Notes under the pieces: generated by a model
What the model was told of the DNA's origin: nothing
Databases searched by the model: none
What the model saw: only the letters and a program-made list of their open reading frames with translations
Position numbers and translations under genes: made by a program
Source of the DNA: PFJX01 sp963713085
GTDB lineage: Bacteria; Pseudomonadota; Gammaproteobacteria; Burkholderiales; Thiobacillaceae
Length of the DNA: 64,000 bases
Assembly: GCA_963713085.1 (NCBI GenBank)
Contig: CAVQKQ010000021.1
Coordinates: 45,524-109,523, forward strand
Direction of reading: 5' to 3'
In this document: positions 50,353 to 59,039 of the stretch, in pieces
Layout: each line of letters starts with the position of its first letter
How positions within the stretch are numbered: position 1 is the first letter of the stretch

Positions 50353-51353
50353 TGAGTGAACTCGTCCTATACACCTCGGACGACGGTCGCACACGGCTCG
50401 ACCTGCGCATCGAAGGCCAGACCGTCTGGCTCACCCAGCTCGAAATCGCCGAGCTGTTCCAGACGACCAAACAGAACGTCAGCCTGCACGCCAAAAACAT
50501 CTTCGAGGACGGGGAGTTGGCCGAGGTTTCAGTTGTCAAGGAATCCTTGACAACTGCCGCCGATGGCAAGCGCTACAAGACCAAGCTCTACAACCTCGAC
50601 CTCATTCTGGCCATCGGCTACCGCGTGCGCTCCCCGCGTGGCGTCCAGTTCCGTCAGTGGGCCAGCACCCATCTCAAGGAATACCTGGTCAAAGGCTTCG
50701 TCATGGATGACGAGCGCCTCAAGAATCCCGGCGGCTGGGATTACTTCGACGAACTCCTCGCCCGCATCCGCGAAATCCGGGCCTCGGAAAAGCGCTTCTA
50801 CCAGAAGGTGCGCGACCTCTTCGCCCTCAGCAGCGACTACCAGGCCCGCGAAAAGGAAACCTCGCTCTTCTTCGCCGAAGTGCAGAACAAACTCCTCTAC
50901 GCCGCCACCCGCCAGACCGCCGCCGAACTCATCGTCGCCCGCGCCGATCCGAGCCAGCCCAACATGGCGCTCACCACCTGGAGCGGCTCCCGCGTTCGCA
51001 AGCAGGACGTCATCATCGCCAAGAACTACCTCAGCGCAGACGAAGTGGATACCCTCAATCGCCTCGTCGTCATCTTCCTCGAACAGGCCGAGCTCCGCGC
51101 CAAGCAGCACAAGGACCTCACCCTCGACTTCTGGCGCAGCAGCGTGGACCGCATGCTCGCTGCCAACGACCAGCCCTTGCTCGACGGCCCCGGCTCCATC
51201 AGCCACGAGGACATGAAAACTCTCGTCACCGAACGCTACGAAGATTTCGATGCCAAACGCCGCCAACAGGAAGCCATAGCCGCCGACGCCGAGGATTTGA
51301 AAGCCATCGAGGAGCTGGAGAAGGACCTCAAGCGGAAGGGAGGAAAGGCTTGA
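50352..51353 (+). CDS. RhuM family protein
   Basis: The start shares one base with the KilA-N stop. The 333-residue protein matches RhuM: RLDLRIEGQTVWLTQLEIAELFQTTKQNVSLHAKNIFEDGEL, VVKESLTTAADGKRYKTKLYNLDLILAIGYRVRSPRGVQFRQWASTHLKEYLVKGFVMDDERLKNP. The C-terminus is helical and charged. RhuM was named for a Salmonella virulence-island gene. The biochemical role is unknown, and it is often found beside hsd genes. It contains a 25-bp perfect palindrome. Confidence 0.92.
   Translation: MSELVLYTSDDGRTRLDLRIEGQTVWLTQLEIAELFQTTKQNVSLHAKNIFEDGELAEVSVVKESLTTAADGKRYKTKLYNLDLILAIGYRVRSPRGVQFRQWASTHLKEYLVKGFVMDDERLKNPGGWDYFDELLARIREIRASEKRFYQKVRDLFALSSDYQAREKETSLFFAEVQNKLLYAATRQTAAELIVARADPSQPNMALTTWSGSRVRKQDVIIAKNYLSADEVDTLNRLVVIFLEQAELRAKQHKDLTLDFWRSSVDRMLAANDQPLLDGPGSISHEDMKTLVTERYEDFDAKRRQQEAIAADAEDLKAIEELEKDLKRKGGKA
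50531..50555. repeat. 25-bp perfect palindrome inside the RhuM gene
   Basis: Arms AGTTGTCAAGGA and TCCTTGACAACT are exact reverse complements around a single central A. They encode VVKESLTT, a conserved RhuM segment. This is the second long palindrome in adjacent genes of the operon and is not related in sequence to the first. Confidence 0.85.
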
Positions 51354-52678
51354 GCGCCGAACTCCAGCAAACCGAAATTGGCGAGTTCCCGCCCGCTTGG
51401 GAAATCAACCGCGTTGATTCCGCATTCGACATTCAGCAAGGAAAGCAGGTCTCGAAAAAGAATCGCGACGGTGAACACCAGCGCCCATTTCTCCGAACCA
51501 AGAACGTCTTCTGGAATCGCCTCGAACTGACCGACCTCGATGAAATGCATTTCAGTGAGGCCGAACAGACACGCCTCGAACTTCAGGCTAACGATCTACT
51601 CGTCTGCGAGGGCGGTTCGATTGGGCGAACAGCACTTTGGAACAATGAGGTCGATGGCTGCCTATACCAGAATCATCTCCATCGCCTCCGCGCCAAGGGC
51701 GACAAGGCACATCCGCAATTTGGCGTGTATTGGCTTTGGTATGCCTTCGATGTGGCGAAACTCTATTTCGGTCGTGGCAACGTAACGACGATCCCGAACC
51801 TTTCGCAGTCGAAGCTGGCGGAGTTGCCCATGGCTCTCCCCCCACTCCCCGAGCAGAAGAAGATCGCGCACATCCTTTCGACGGTGCAGCGGGCGATCGA
51901 AGCGCAGGAGCGGATCATTCAGACCACCACCGAGCTGAAAAAGGCCCTCATGCACAAGCTCTTCACCGAAGGCCTCCGCAACGAACCCCAAAAACAAACC
52001 GAAATCGGCCCCATCCCCGAAAGTTGGGAGGTCGTGACCGTTCAAGACCTCGTCGACCGGGACATTCTTGATAAGCCAATCGATGGAAACCATGGCGAAA
52101 TCCATCCGAAGGTCTCGGATTTCGTTCCAGAGGGCATCCCGTTCATCATGGCCTCCGACCTGAAAGGTGGCTTAGTGGATCTCAAAACCTGCAATTTCCT
52201 CACGAAGGAAAGGGCTGATCGTCTTCGCAAAGGTTTCTCTTTACGCGGTGATGTTTTGATTTCCCACAAAGCTACTATCGGCGAAACGGCAATCGTTCCA
52301 GAGGTTGAGCATTACGTCATGCTCACCCCACAGGTTACCTACTATCGGGTGTTGGATCGCGATGCATTGTCGAATCGATACCTTCGCTGTTACTTCGATT
52401 CTCCGACATTTCAAAAGCCCTTGAAGAACGTCGCTGGCGACGGATCAACAAGAGCCTACATCGGTATCACGAAGCAACGCGGCCTTCCCGTTCTCGTTCC
52501 GAAAATCGACGAGCAGCGGGAACTCGCGGACATTTCAGGATGCCTCGACGAAAAGATTCGCCAAGCGATCGCCAAGAAGAATGCTTTCTCCGACCTCTTC
52601 CGCACCCTCCTTCACGAACTGATGACCGCGAAGACCTGCGTGGATCATTTAACCATCGAACTTGGATCAATCTCATGA
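51350..52678 (+). CDS. hsdS: type I restriction-modification specificity subunit HsdS
   Basis: HsdS binds the two halves of the recognition sequence. The start is TTG at 51350, overlapping the RhuM stop (TTGA), preceded by GGAGG. The 442-residue protein has two target-recognition domains (about 1-165 and 220-390), each followed by a conserved helical spacer: LPPLPEQKKIAHILSTVQRAIEAQERIIQTTTELKKALMHKLFTEGLRNE and, in the second, VPKIDEQRELADISGCLDEKIRQAIAKKNAFSDLFRTLLHELMT. TRD DNA is less GC-rich than hsdM, typical of swapped domains. Confidence 0.95.
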   Translation: MSAELQQTEIGEFPPAWEINRVDSAFDIQQGKQVSKKNRDGEHQRPFLRTKNVFWNRLELTDLDEMHFSEAEQTRLELQANDLLVCEGGSIGRTALWNNEVDGCLYQNHLHRLRAKGDKAHPQFGVYWLWYAFDVAKLYFGRGNVTTIPNLSQSKLAELPMALPPLPEQKKIAHILSTVQRAIEAQERIIQTTTELKKALMHKLFTEGLRNEPQKQTEIGPIPESWEVVTVQDLVDRDILDKPIDGNHGEIHPKVSDFVPEGIPFIMASDLKGGLVDLKTCNFLTKERADRLRKGFSLRGDVLISHKATIGETAIVPEVEHYVMLTPQVTYYRVLDRDALSNRYLRCYFDSPTFQKPLKNVAGDGSTRAYIGITKQRGLPVLVPKIDEQRELADISGCLDEKIRQAIAKKNAFSDLFRTLLHELMTAKTCVDHLTIELGSIS

Positions 52679-52780
52679 GCACACGCGGCGCAGAATATCG
52701 AAAGACCGATCTTCAAATTCATTCCCCGAGAGATGCCAATTGGGATGGGCCAAGGCCGGAAGACGGCTTGGTTGAAGGCG

Positions 52781-52788
52781 CAACTGAC
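52781..52788. repeat. target site duplication, left copy
   Basis: CAACTGAC directly flanks the left inverted repeat and recurs at 54231-54238 on the other side. Eight bases is the size expected for ISL3-family insertion. Confidence 0.95.
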
Positions 52789-52835
52789 GGCTCTATGCCG
52801 TTCGGTGTGGAACTGGACTTCAGCAAACATGACGG
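52789..52835. repeat. terminal inverted repeat, left
   Basis: 47 bases from GGCTCTATGCCG to AAACATGACGG, identical in reverse complement to 54184-54230. It overlaps the last codons of the transposase (SVGCLRHVC). Confidence 0.95.
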
Positions 52836-54142
52836 AGGCAGCCGACGGAGAGGGGAACGGCGGGAGCCAGCGGGTTGGCGGGCAGATGCTTGAGTTTGGA
52901 CATGCGCAGGTAAGCGATGGCGATAAAGTTCTCCACCGTCCGGAAGCCTCTGGCCGCGGTTTTGGTCTGCTGCAACAGCCCATTCATGGCCTCGACGTAG
53001 GCATTGCTGCGGCCATCGAGCATGCCGCGCACCACGCCGTCGAAACGCTCCTTCAGGGTCTTGGCCAAGCGCTTGAACGGCTCCAGTCGGCAGCGCTGCG
53101 CCCACGACAGCCAAGATCGCAACGCTTCGCCCGCCTGCTGCGCGCAGTTGCTCGCCAGCGCCCCGGCATACACCTCCCGCAACGCCTGCTTCAGGCGCCA
53201 GGCCCGCGCGCTCTTCAGATTGGAGCGTTGCAGCCAATGCATCGACTCGGTCTGATTCCGACTCCAGCCCTTGGGGTTCTTGCGCATGCCCCACGTCAGC
53301 CCCTTGAGGACCTTCCGGTCGCTACCGCCCAAGGCCTCGCGCACGGCTGCCGGCTGGGCTCGCATTTCCTCCCGGCGCACCGCATCCATGGCCTCGGTCG
53401 CCAGGGCCACGACATGAAACCGGTCAAAGCTGATGGCCGCCTGCGGCAAGGCCTTGCCCACGCCCAGGGTGTAGGCCGCGCTCATGTCCATGCAGACGTG
53501 GGCCACCGCCGCCGGGTCGCCGCCATGCGCGACCAGATCCTTGGCAAAGGTGACGACGGTCTCGTGGTCTCGCCCCGGACAGGCAAACAGCAGACGCTTG
53601 GCTTCCAGGTCATGCACGACTGTGATGTATTCGTGTCCCTTCTTGACGCGGGTCTCGTCGATGCCGATCTGGCGGACCGGGCTCATATCGTCTTGGGCGC
53701 GAGCGGCCTTGATGTAGTGGCCGATGCGCGTCCACAGGCGCTTGGATGCCACACGCAGGAGATTGGCGGCTTGTGCCACCGGCAGTTCCCGGCACAACGA
53801 AAGGGCCAAGGCTTCGAACAGCAGGGTGAAGCCGCTGCCTTCGCGCGCCCAGGGCACGGCGACCTGGCTCACCTTGCCGCAGGCATCGCACTTCACGCGC
53901 GGCACATCGGCATGCAGCCAGGCTTCAAACTGGAAGAAGTCGAGATGGCGCCAGTCGCGTCGTGCCCGGTCGTGGATGCCTTGGTCGGCCGCGCCGCACT
54001 CCGGGCAGGCCAGTCGCCGGGCATGACACGAAACCTCGAAGTCGATGCGCCGCTTGGCGGCGTTGAGGTCAACCTTCTCGACCGCCCACGGCGCTTGCAG
54101 GCCCAGGGCGGTGGTGAACAGCATTTCTACGGGGTGATTCAT
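52820..54142 (-). CDS. ISL3-family transposase
   Basis: The start at 54142 gives MNHPVEMLFTTALGLQAPWAVEKV. The 440-residue protein has the ISL3 N-terminal zinc-binding region (CHARRLACPECGA and VKCDACGK), a helix-turn-helix region and the DDE transposase core. The core acidic residues are in IGIDETRVKKGHEYITVV, VCMDMSAAYTLGV and NAYVEAMNGLLQQTKTAARGFR. An alternative start at 54172 lies closer to the right end. No frameshift is seen, so it is probably active. Confidence 0.95.
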   Translation of the reverse strand: MNHPVEMLFTTALGLQAPWAVEKVDLNAAKRRIDFEVSCHARRLACPECGAADQGIHDRARRDWRHLDFFQFEAWLHADVPRVKCDACGKVSQVAVPWAREGSGFTLLFEALALSLCRELPVAQAANLLRVASKRLWTRIGHYIKAARAQDDMSPVRQIGIDETRVKKGHEYITVVHDLEAKRLLFACPGRDHETVVTFAKDLVAHGGDPAAVAHVCMDMSAAYTLGVGKALPQAAISFDRFHVVALATEAMDAVRREEMRAQPAAVREALGGSDRKVLKGLTWGMRKNPKGWSRNQTESMHWLQRSNLKSARAWRLKQALREVYAGALASNCAQQAGEALRSWLSWAQRCRLEPFKRLAKTLKERFDGVVRGMLDGRSNAYVEAMNGLLQQTKTAARGFRTVENFIAIAYLRMSKLKHLPANPLAPAVPLSVGCLRHVC

Positions 54143-54183
54143 GGCGCGCTCGCTCGGCTCTTCAAGCACCAATTAAGCCAGGC

Positions 54184-54230
54184 CCGTCATGTTTGCTGAA
54201 GTCCAGTTCCACACCGAACGGCATAGAGCC
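54184..54230. repeat. terminal inverted repeat, right
   Basis: 47-base reverse complement of the left repeat, ending GGCATAGAGCC, immediately followed by the second CAACTGAC. Confidence 0.95.
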
Positions 54231-54238
54231 CAACTGAC
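54231..54238. repeat. target site duplication, right copy
   Basis: CAACTGAC, identical to 52781-52788. The host frame resumes at 54239 as QDRKKAREAYCRHF. Confidence 0.95.
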
Positions 54239-56931
54239 CAAGATCGCAAGAAGGCTAGAGAAGCCTACTGCAGACACTTCATCAAAAAATGCATCGAGAA
54301 AGGGTTGGCAGCGGTTTCTATAACCGATCACCACGAAGGCGTTTATGTTTATGAGGCGTTGCAGGTTCTCAACGAAATGCGTGCTGCCGACGCTTCGTTG
54401 GAATTTTGGCTATTTCCTGGTATGGAGCTTACGTGCCGGGACGCTTGCCAAGCATTGATCATTTTCGACGAAGCTCTCCCGCAGAATCTCTTCGAAAAAG
54501 CCCGGGCCAAATTAGGTCTCCCTACAGATGTTCGACCAACCGAGAGCAAAGGGATTCAGGTTGAACTTCTGAACTACAACATTGAGTACCTGCAAGGCGT
54601 CTTGGAAGAAGACAACGAGCTTACAGGCCGATTTATCATATTGCCGCACGTTAAGCCGGGTGGGCACAAGACAGTTTTATGAACAGGGTTCCACAAGCGA
54701 TTCAAAGAGTTGCCTTACGTCGGCGGATACATGGATCAGACCCGCCCTGATGATCTCAACGAAGGTGATCGTCGAATCTTGGACGGAGAGATACCGGCAT
54801 GGGCCTCGGAAAAGCGGGGTGTTGTGTCATGCTCGGATGCTCGCCACGCTGATTTTCGATTGATCGGCGAACATGCGACTTGGATCAAGATGGCATCACC
54901 CACGGCTGAGTCCCTTCGCCAGGCGATGCTAGCACCAGATTCGCGGATTCGACATTCTGAGCCTACATTGCCTGAGGCTGTCATTAGTAAGGTTTCGGTC
55001 AAAGGATCAAAGTATCTCGCTGACGGAACCTACATGTTCAATCAGCAAATGAACTCGATCATCGGGGGGCGTGGTGCTGGCAAATCCACGCTTCTTGAGT
55101 ATGTCCGCTTCGCACTGGGTTGTTCGGCAATCGATGACGACCAAACCTCGGAAACGACCGCGACACAGCGGCTCAAAGAAATCCTCGAAGGAACGCTTGA
55201 CGCTGACAGTGGCGAAATTTCTTTGAATGTTCTGCTGAACGGAGCGCCAATCACACTTACCCGCTCGGTAGCAAAGCAAGATGTCATTTCCGTTGAAACC
55301 GATGGAACGGTAAACCTAAGTTCCGTTGCGGACGTGCAGAGGCTCGTTCCCACGCAACAGTATCGGCAGGGAGAACTGTCTGGTCTTGCGAGAGGTGACG
55401 CCGAAGACCGACTCCTGCATCTCGTGACGACCCCTGCATCGCACCAGTTGAGTGAGATTGAGGCCAAACTGAAACGTAATGCACAGTCTTTAGCCCAGGC
55501 TTTATCGAAAGCGGTAAGGCTCTCGGCAGCACAACATGCACAAGGTCACGCACAGACACAGCAGAAGCTCCTGAAGTCTCAAATTGAGAATCTGGAGAAG
55601 CAACTATCTTCCGATGGTCAGGTGCCTACTCCCGCGATCACAGATCATGAAAAATTCGTCCGCCAAGGCGAAGCTCTTGCGACGACTCGCAGAGTCCTTG
55701 AGCGCAACATGGAAGCAATTGTTGGCGCGCTATCCGAACTGACTTCAGAACTGAACAATGCCGCGACTGGGCAGCCGATCTTTCCTGAGAAGATGGGCCT
55801 TAATGATGCATTTGAATCACTGCAATCTGCGACTTTACCCGGCGGCCCGCTACACGCAATCATTTCGACTACCACGTCATGGTTCGAGTCTGAATTAAAG
55901 AAGATCGCGACAGCAGAGACAGAATGGGCACCTATCAACGCAGCCCATGAAAAGGAATACACCGAGCAGAAAAAACTCCTCGCTGGTAAACAGTCAATTT
56001 TGGAAAGCATTGAACGACTTCGTAAGCAGCAAGGTGAGGTCGGTAAGCATTTGGAAGATGCGGGTGTGGAAGTAACTGAACTACGCAATGCTGACGCCGA
56101 ATTGACCATACTGCGGGAACAGAGAGCTGAGCTGGAAGCGCAGCTATCGGTAGTTGTTGAAACACAGATCGCAACAATCGAAGCGGCGTCTTCATTTCTG
56201 GCGAACGGACGTTTGGCACAAGATCCAAACTACACAGAGATCGTTGGTGCGCTTCAGCAGGCATTTGACTTGCCGCACATCCGGGGGGCTCGCATTGAAA
56301 GAATCCTGAAAAATGTTCAGGATGCCGAAGATAAATCAGCGAAGTGGAAGGAGATTCAGGATGAGTCTCTCCAATTGCTAAAGTGGAAAGAAGGTGCACC
56401 CGAGGAAAAAGGCGATGCGCCTTCAACCCCGATTTTAAGTGAAGCTCTTGGGCCAGATTTCATAGAGCGCTTGAAGGAGGCAATTTCCACCGAACGAGTA
56501 TCTGTTCTCTTGCGGGCAATCCTTCGGCCTCGCGTCGAGGTCTTTCATATTCGCCAAGGGAATCCTATTGAATTCAGGAAGGCTTCTCAGGGTGAGCAAG
56601 CAGCGACACTTCTGAACATACTTATGAATCAGTCCCATGGCCCACTTATCATCGATCAGCCAGAGGAGGATCTCGATAACAAGATCATCAATGAGATCAT
56701 TAAGACGATTCGAGCCGCGAAGGACAGAAGGCAACTTATCCTCGCGACGCACAATGCGAATATCGCAGTCAATGGAGACTCGGAAAACGTGATTGAAATG
56801 GTGTTGGGCCGGCAGGCCGCAGGAGGCGCCATTGATGAGGAATTGGTCCGAAACGCGATCACCAATACGATGGAAGGCGGTAAGGACGCATTCGAACTGC
56901 GGCGCAAGAAATACAATTTTTGAATGTAAAG

Positions 56932-57205
56932 ATGCCCACCCCCGGCGAACACAAAACCGTCCAAGCCCGAATCCTCGGCTACGCCGAGACCATCGGTTGG
57001 ACGCTTGTGTCCCGCGAGGAAGCCGAGCAGCGGCGAGGCTTTGATCCGGAAGTCCCGCCCGCCGACCGCGCCAAGAACCGCTCCCTCTTCTTCGACGATC
57101 TGCTCGACGCCAAGCTGCGCGAGTTCAACCCGCGCTATGCCGAGGCCGAGGGCGCCTTAGCTCGGGCAGTTCCGCCATCTGCACGATATCCACGTCAATC
57201 GGGGT
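56932..57205 (+). pseudogene. duplicated 5' fragment of hsdR
   Basis: From MPTPGEHKTVQARILGYAETIGW through SLFFDDLLDAKLREFNPRYAEAEGAL this is a near copy of residues 1-100 of the hsdR at 59040 (MKPGEHKTVQSRILGYAEAIGW). An extra base near 57160 shifts the frame, and similarity continues in DNA to about 57200 (TTCCGCCATCTGCAC shared) before stopping. It lacks the palindromic element present in the full hsdR, having PEVPPADRAKNR in its place. It is a remnant of the original hsdR start or of a second copy, and precedes the hipBA operators. Confidence 0.88.
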
Positions 57206-57230
57206 CGGCTCATAAGTCAGGCATCATATA

Positions 57231-57372
57231 TCGCAATAAATTGCGACAAATAAATACATGGTTCATTAAATCGCTATATGTTGCGACTTGACTAAAGTTG
57301 ATTGTTAGCCTACATATCGCAATATATGACGATATATGGTTGTTAAACGGGCATACTCGCAATAAGTTACGA
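57231..57372. promoter_or_regulatory. four palindromic operators upstream of hipBA
   Basis: Four 16-base imperfect palindromes occur: TCGCAATAAATTGCGA (57231-57246), TCGCTATATGTTGCGA (57271-57286), TCGCAATATATGACGA (57317-57332) and TCGCAATAAGTTACGA (57357-57372). Starts are spaced 40, 46 and 40 bases. The last ends two bases before the hipB ATG. They lie in AT-rich DNA and are probably HipB binding sites that overlap the promoter. Confidence 0.82.
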
Positions 57373-57374
57373 CT

Positions 57375-57725
57375 ATGAAAATAACTGGCCTGCTCACCGA
57401 TGATGCTGTGCTCGCCGAACTGGGCGCGCGGATTGCCGGTCGCCGGGTTGAATTGCAGCTCACCCAGGCGGCTGTGGCCGAACAGGCGGGGATCGCAAAG
57501 CGCACCCTCGAACGCATGGAGGCCGGGCAGACGTCGCAGTTGTCCACCCTGGTTCGGGTGCTGCGGGTGCTGGACGCCGCCTCCGGGCTGGATAGCCTGA
57601 TACCGGAGTCCGGGCCCAGACCGATGGATTTGTTGAAGCAAAAGGGCAAGGTCCGGCAACGGGCGTCGGGGCGCCGGGCAGAGAAGGAATCAGCCAAACC
57701 CTGGAACTGGGATGAGAAGCCATGA
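57375..57725 (+). CDS. hipB: HipB-like antitoxin (Xre-family HTH)
   Basis: The 116-residue protein has an Xre helix-turn-helix (LGARIAGRRVELQLTQAAVAEQAGIAKRTLERMEAGQTSQLSTLVRVLRVL, residues about 16-66) and a basic C-terminal tail ending KPWNWDEKP. HipB binds its operators and neutralises HipA. The stop overlaps the hipA start (ATGA), the standard layout. Operators with TCGC/GCGA ends precede it. Confidence 0.9.
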   Translation: MKITGLLTDDAVLAELGARIAGRRVELQLTQAAVAEQAGIAKRTLERMEAGQTSQLSTLVRVLRVLDAASGLDSLIPESGPRPMDLLKQKGKVRQRASGRRAEKESAKPWNWDEKP

Positions 57726-59029
57726 GCACGCTTGCCGAAGTCAGGCTGTGGGGCAGAACCATCGGCGCGGTCTCGCTGCAGGACGGGGAGGACGTCGCCA
57801 GCTTTGAATACGATGCGGCATTCGCGCAGAGCGGTATTCAGGTCGCGCCGATGGTGATGCCGCTTTCCCGGCGCGTGTACCGATTCCCCGAGCTTTCCCG
57901 CCCGACTTTTTTCGGGCTGCCCGGCCTGCTGGCCGACTCGCTGCCCGACAAATTCGGCAACGCGCTGATCGATGCCTGGCTGGCTTCGCAGGGGCGGCAA
58001 CCGGGTTCCTTCAACGCGGTTGAGCGGCTTTGCTATACCGGCGAACGCGGCATGGGTGCGCTGGAATTTGCCCCCGCCATCGGCCCCAGGGCGAAGCAGG
58101 ACACGCACATCGAAGTGAGCAAGCTGGTTGAGCTTGCATCGGAGGTATTGACCCACCGGAACAATCTGCAGGCGTCATTCGCGGCGGAAGGCAGGGAAGA
58201 TGCGCTGAGGGATATTCTGCGCGTGGGCACCTCCGCCGGGGGCGCGCGGGCGAAAGCAGTCATCGCATGGAACCCGGAAACCAATGAAGTGCGCTCGGGC
58301 CAGGTCAAGGCCGGCAAGGGGTTTGAATACTGGTTGCTGAAATTCGATGGCGTCAGTGGCAACAAGGACAAGGAACTGGAAGACCCGAAAGGCTACGGGT
58401 TGATCGAGTATGCGTATTACCTGATGGCGCTCGACTGCGGCATCGATATGAGTGAATGCCGGCTGTTCAGGGAGAATGGTCGCTCGCATTTCATGACGCG
58501 CCGCTTTGATCGGCTGACCACCGGCGAAAAACTTCACATGCAGTCGCTCTGCGCCCTGGCGCACTACGATTTCAACATGGCAGGCGCGTACAGCTACGAG
58601 CAAGCCTTGCTGGTGATGCGGCAACTGCAGTTGCCCATGCAGGCCATCGAGCAGCAGTTCCGGCGCATGGTATTCAACATCGTGGCCCGCAATCAGGATG
58701 ACCACGTGAAAAATATTGCCTTCCTGATGAACAAGGCCGGGGAGTGGTCGCTATCGCCGGCCTTTGACATGACCTACAGCTTTAATCCTTCGGGTGCGTG
58801 GACGGCAAGCCATCAGATGACGATGAATGGAAAACGCGACAACTTCACGCTGGAGGATTTCAACGCCTGCGCCAGGACGGCGTCGATGAAGCGGGGGCGC
58901 GCCGCGAAAATTCTTGCCGAGGTGCAGGCGACGGTCGCGCAATGGCCTTCGTTTGCGGAAACGGCCGGCGTACCGGATGCCGTGCGCGAAAAAATTCAGC
59001 GCACGTTGAATCTGAAACCCTATTCATGA
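57722..59029 (+). CDS. hipA: HipA-like Ser/Thr kinase toxin
   Basis: HipA kinases phosphorylate targets such as aminoacyl-tRNA synthetases and cause growth arrest. The 435-residue protein has the N-subdomain (FPELSRPTFFGLPGLLADSLPDKFGNALIDAWLA), the glycine-rich loop GTSAGGARAKAV (about 168-179), the catalytic NQDDHVKNIAF (about 322-332) and the metal-binding SPAFDMTYS. Both kinase motifs are intact. It follows hipB by ATGA overlap and ends 10 bases before hsdR. Confidence 0.94.
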   Translation: MSTLAEVRLWGRTIGAVSLQDGEDVASFEYDAAFAQSGIQVAPMVMPLSRRVYRFPELSRPTFFGLPGLLADSLPDKFGNALIDAWLASQGRQPGSFNAVERLCYTGERGMGALEFAPAIGPRAKQDTHIEVSKLVELASEVLTHRNNLQASFAAEGREDALRDILRVGTSAGGARAKAVIAWNPETNEVRSGQVKAGKGFEYWLLKFDGVSGNKDKELEDPKGYGLIEYAYYLMALDCGIDMSECRLFRENGRSHFMTRRFDRLTTGEKLHMQSLCALAHYDFNMAGAYSYEQALLVMRQLQLPMQAIEQQFRRMVFNIVARNQDDHVKNIAFLMNKAGEWSLSPAFDMTYSFNPSGAWTASHQMTMNGKRDNFTLEDFNACARTASMKRGRAAKILAEVQATVAQWPSFAETAGVPDAVREKIQRTLNLKPYS

Positions 59030-59039
59030 AGCCCTCTCG

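Larger units (their letters stand above)
52789..54230 (-). mobile_element. ISL3-family insertion sequence, complete
   Basis: The element is 1442 bp with one transposase gene on the minus strand. It is bounded by 47-bp perfect inverted repeats (starting GGCTCTATGCCGTTCGG) and 8-bp direct repeats CAACTGAC. Intact ends and perfect TIRs suggest a recent insertion. It separates the first 38 codons of the PHP-ATPase gene from the rest. Confidence 0.96.
52675..56923 (+). pseudogene. PHP-domain + SMC-like ATPase (Ppl/TrlF-like defence gene), interrupted by IS and a nonsense codon
   Basis: The ATG at 52675 overlaps hsdS (ATGA). Removing the insertion at 52789-54230 and one 8-base duplication restores an open frame of about 932 codons: 38 codons to 52788, then continuing at 54239. 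The N-terminus has PHP features: RKTDLQIHSPRDANW, AAVSITDHHEG and WLFPGMELTCRDACQALIIFD. One in-frame TGA (54680-54682) sits in HKTVL-TGFHKRFK where CGA (Arg) is likely. The rest has Walker A NSIIGGRGAGKSTLLEY, coiled coil (about 55500-56250), FRKASQGEQAATLLNIL and Walker B GPLIIDQPEEDLDN. This matches the single-gene PHP-ATPase (Ppl/TrlF-like) class. The remaining 737-codon piece (from 54710) could still be made. Confidence 0.85.
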
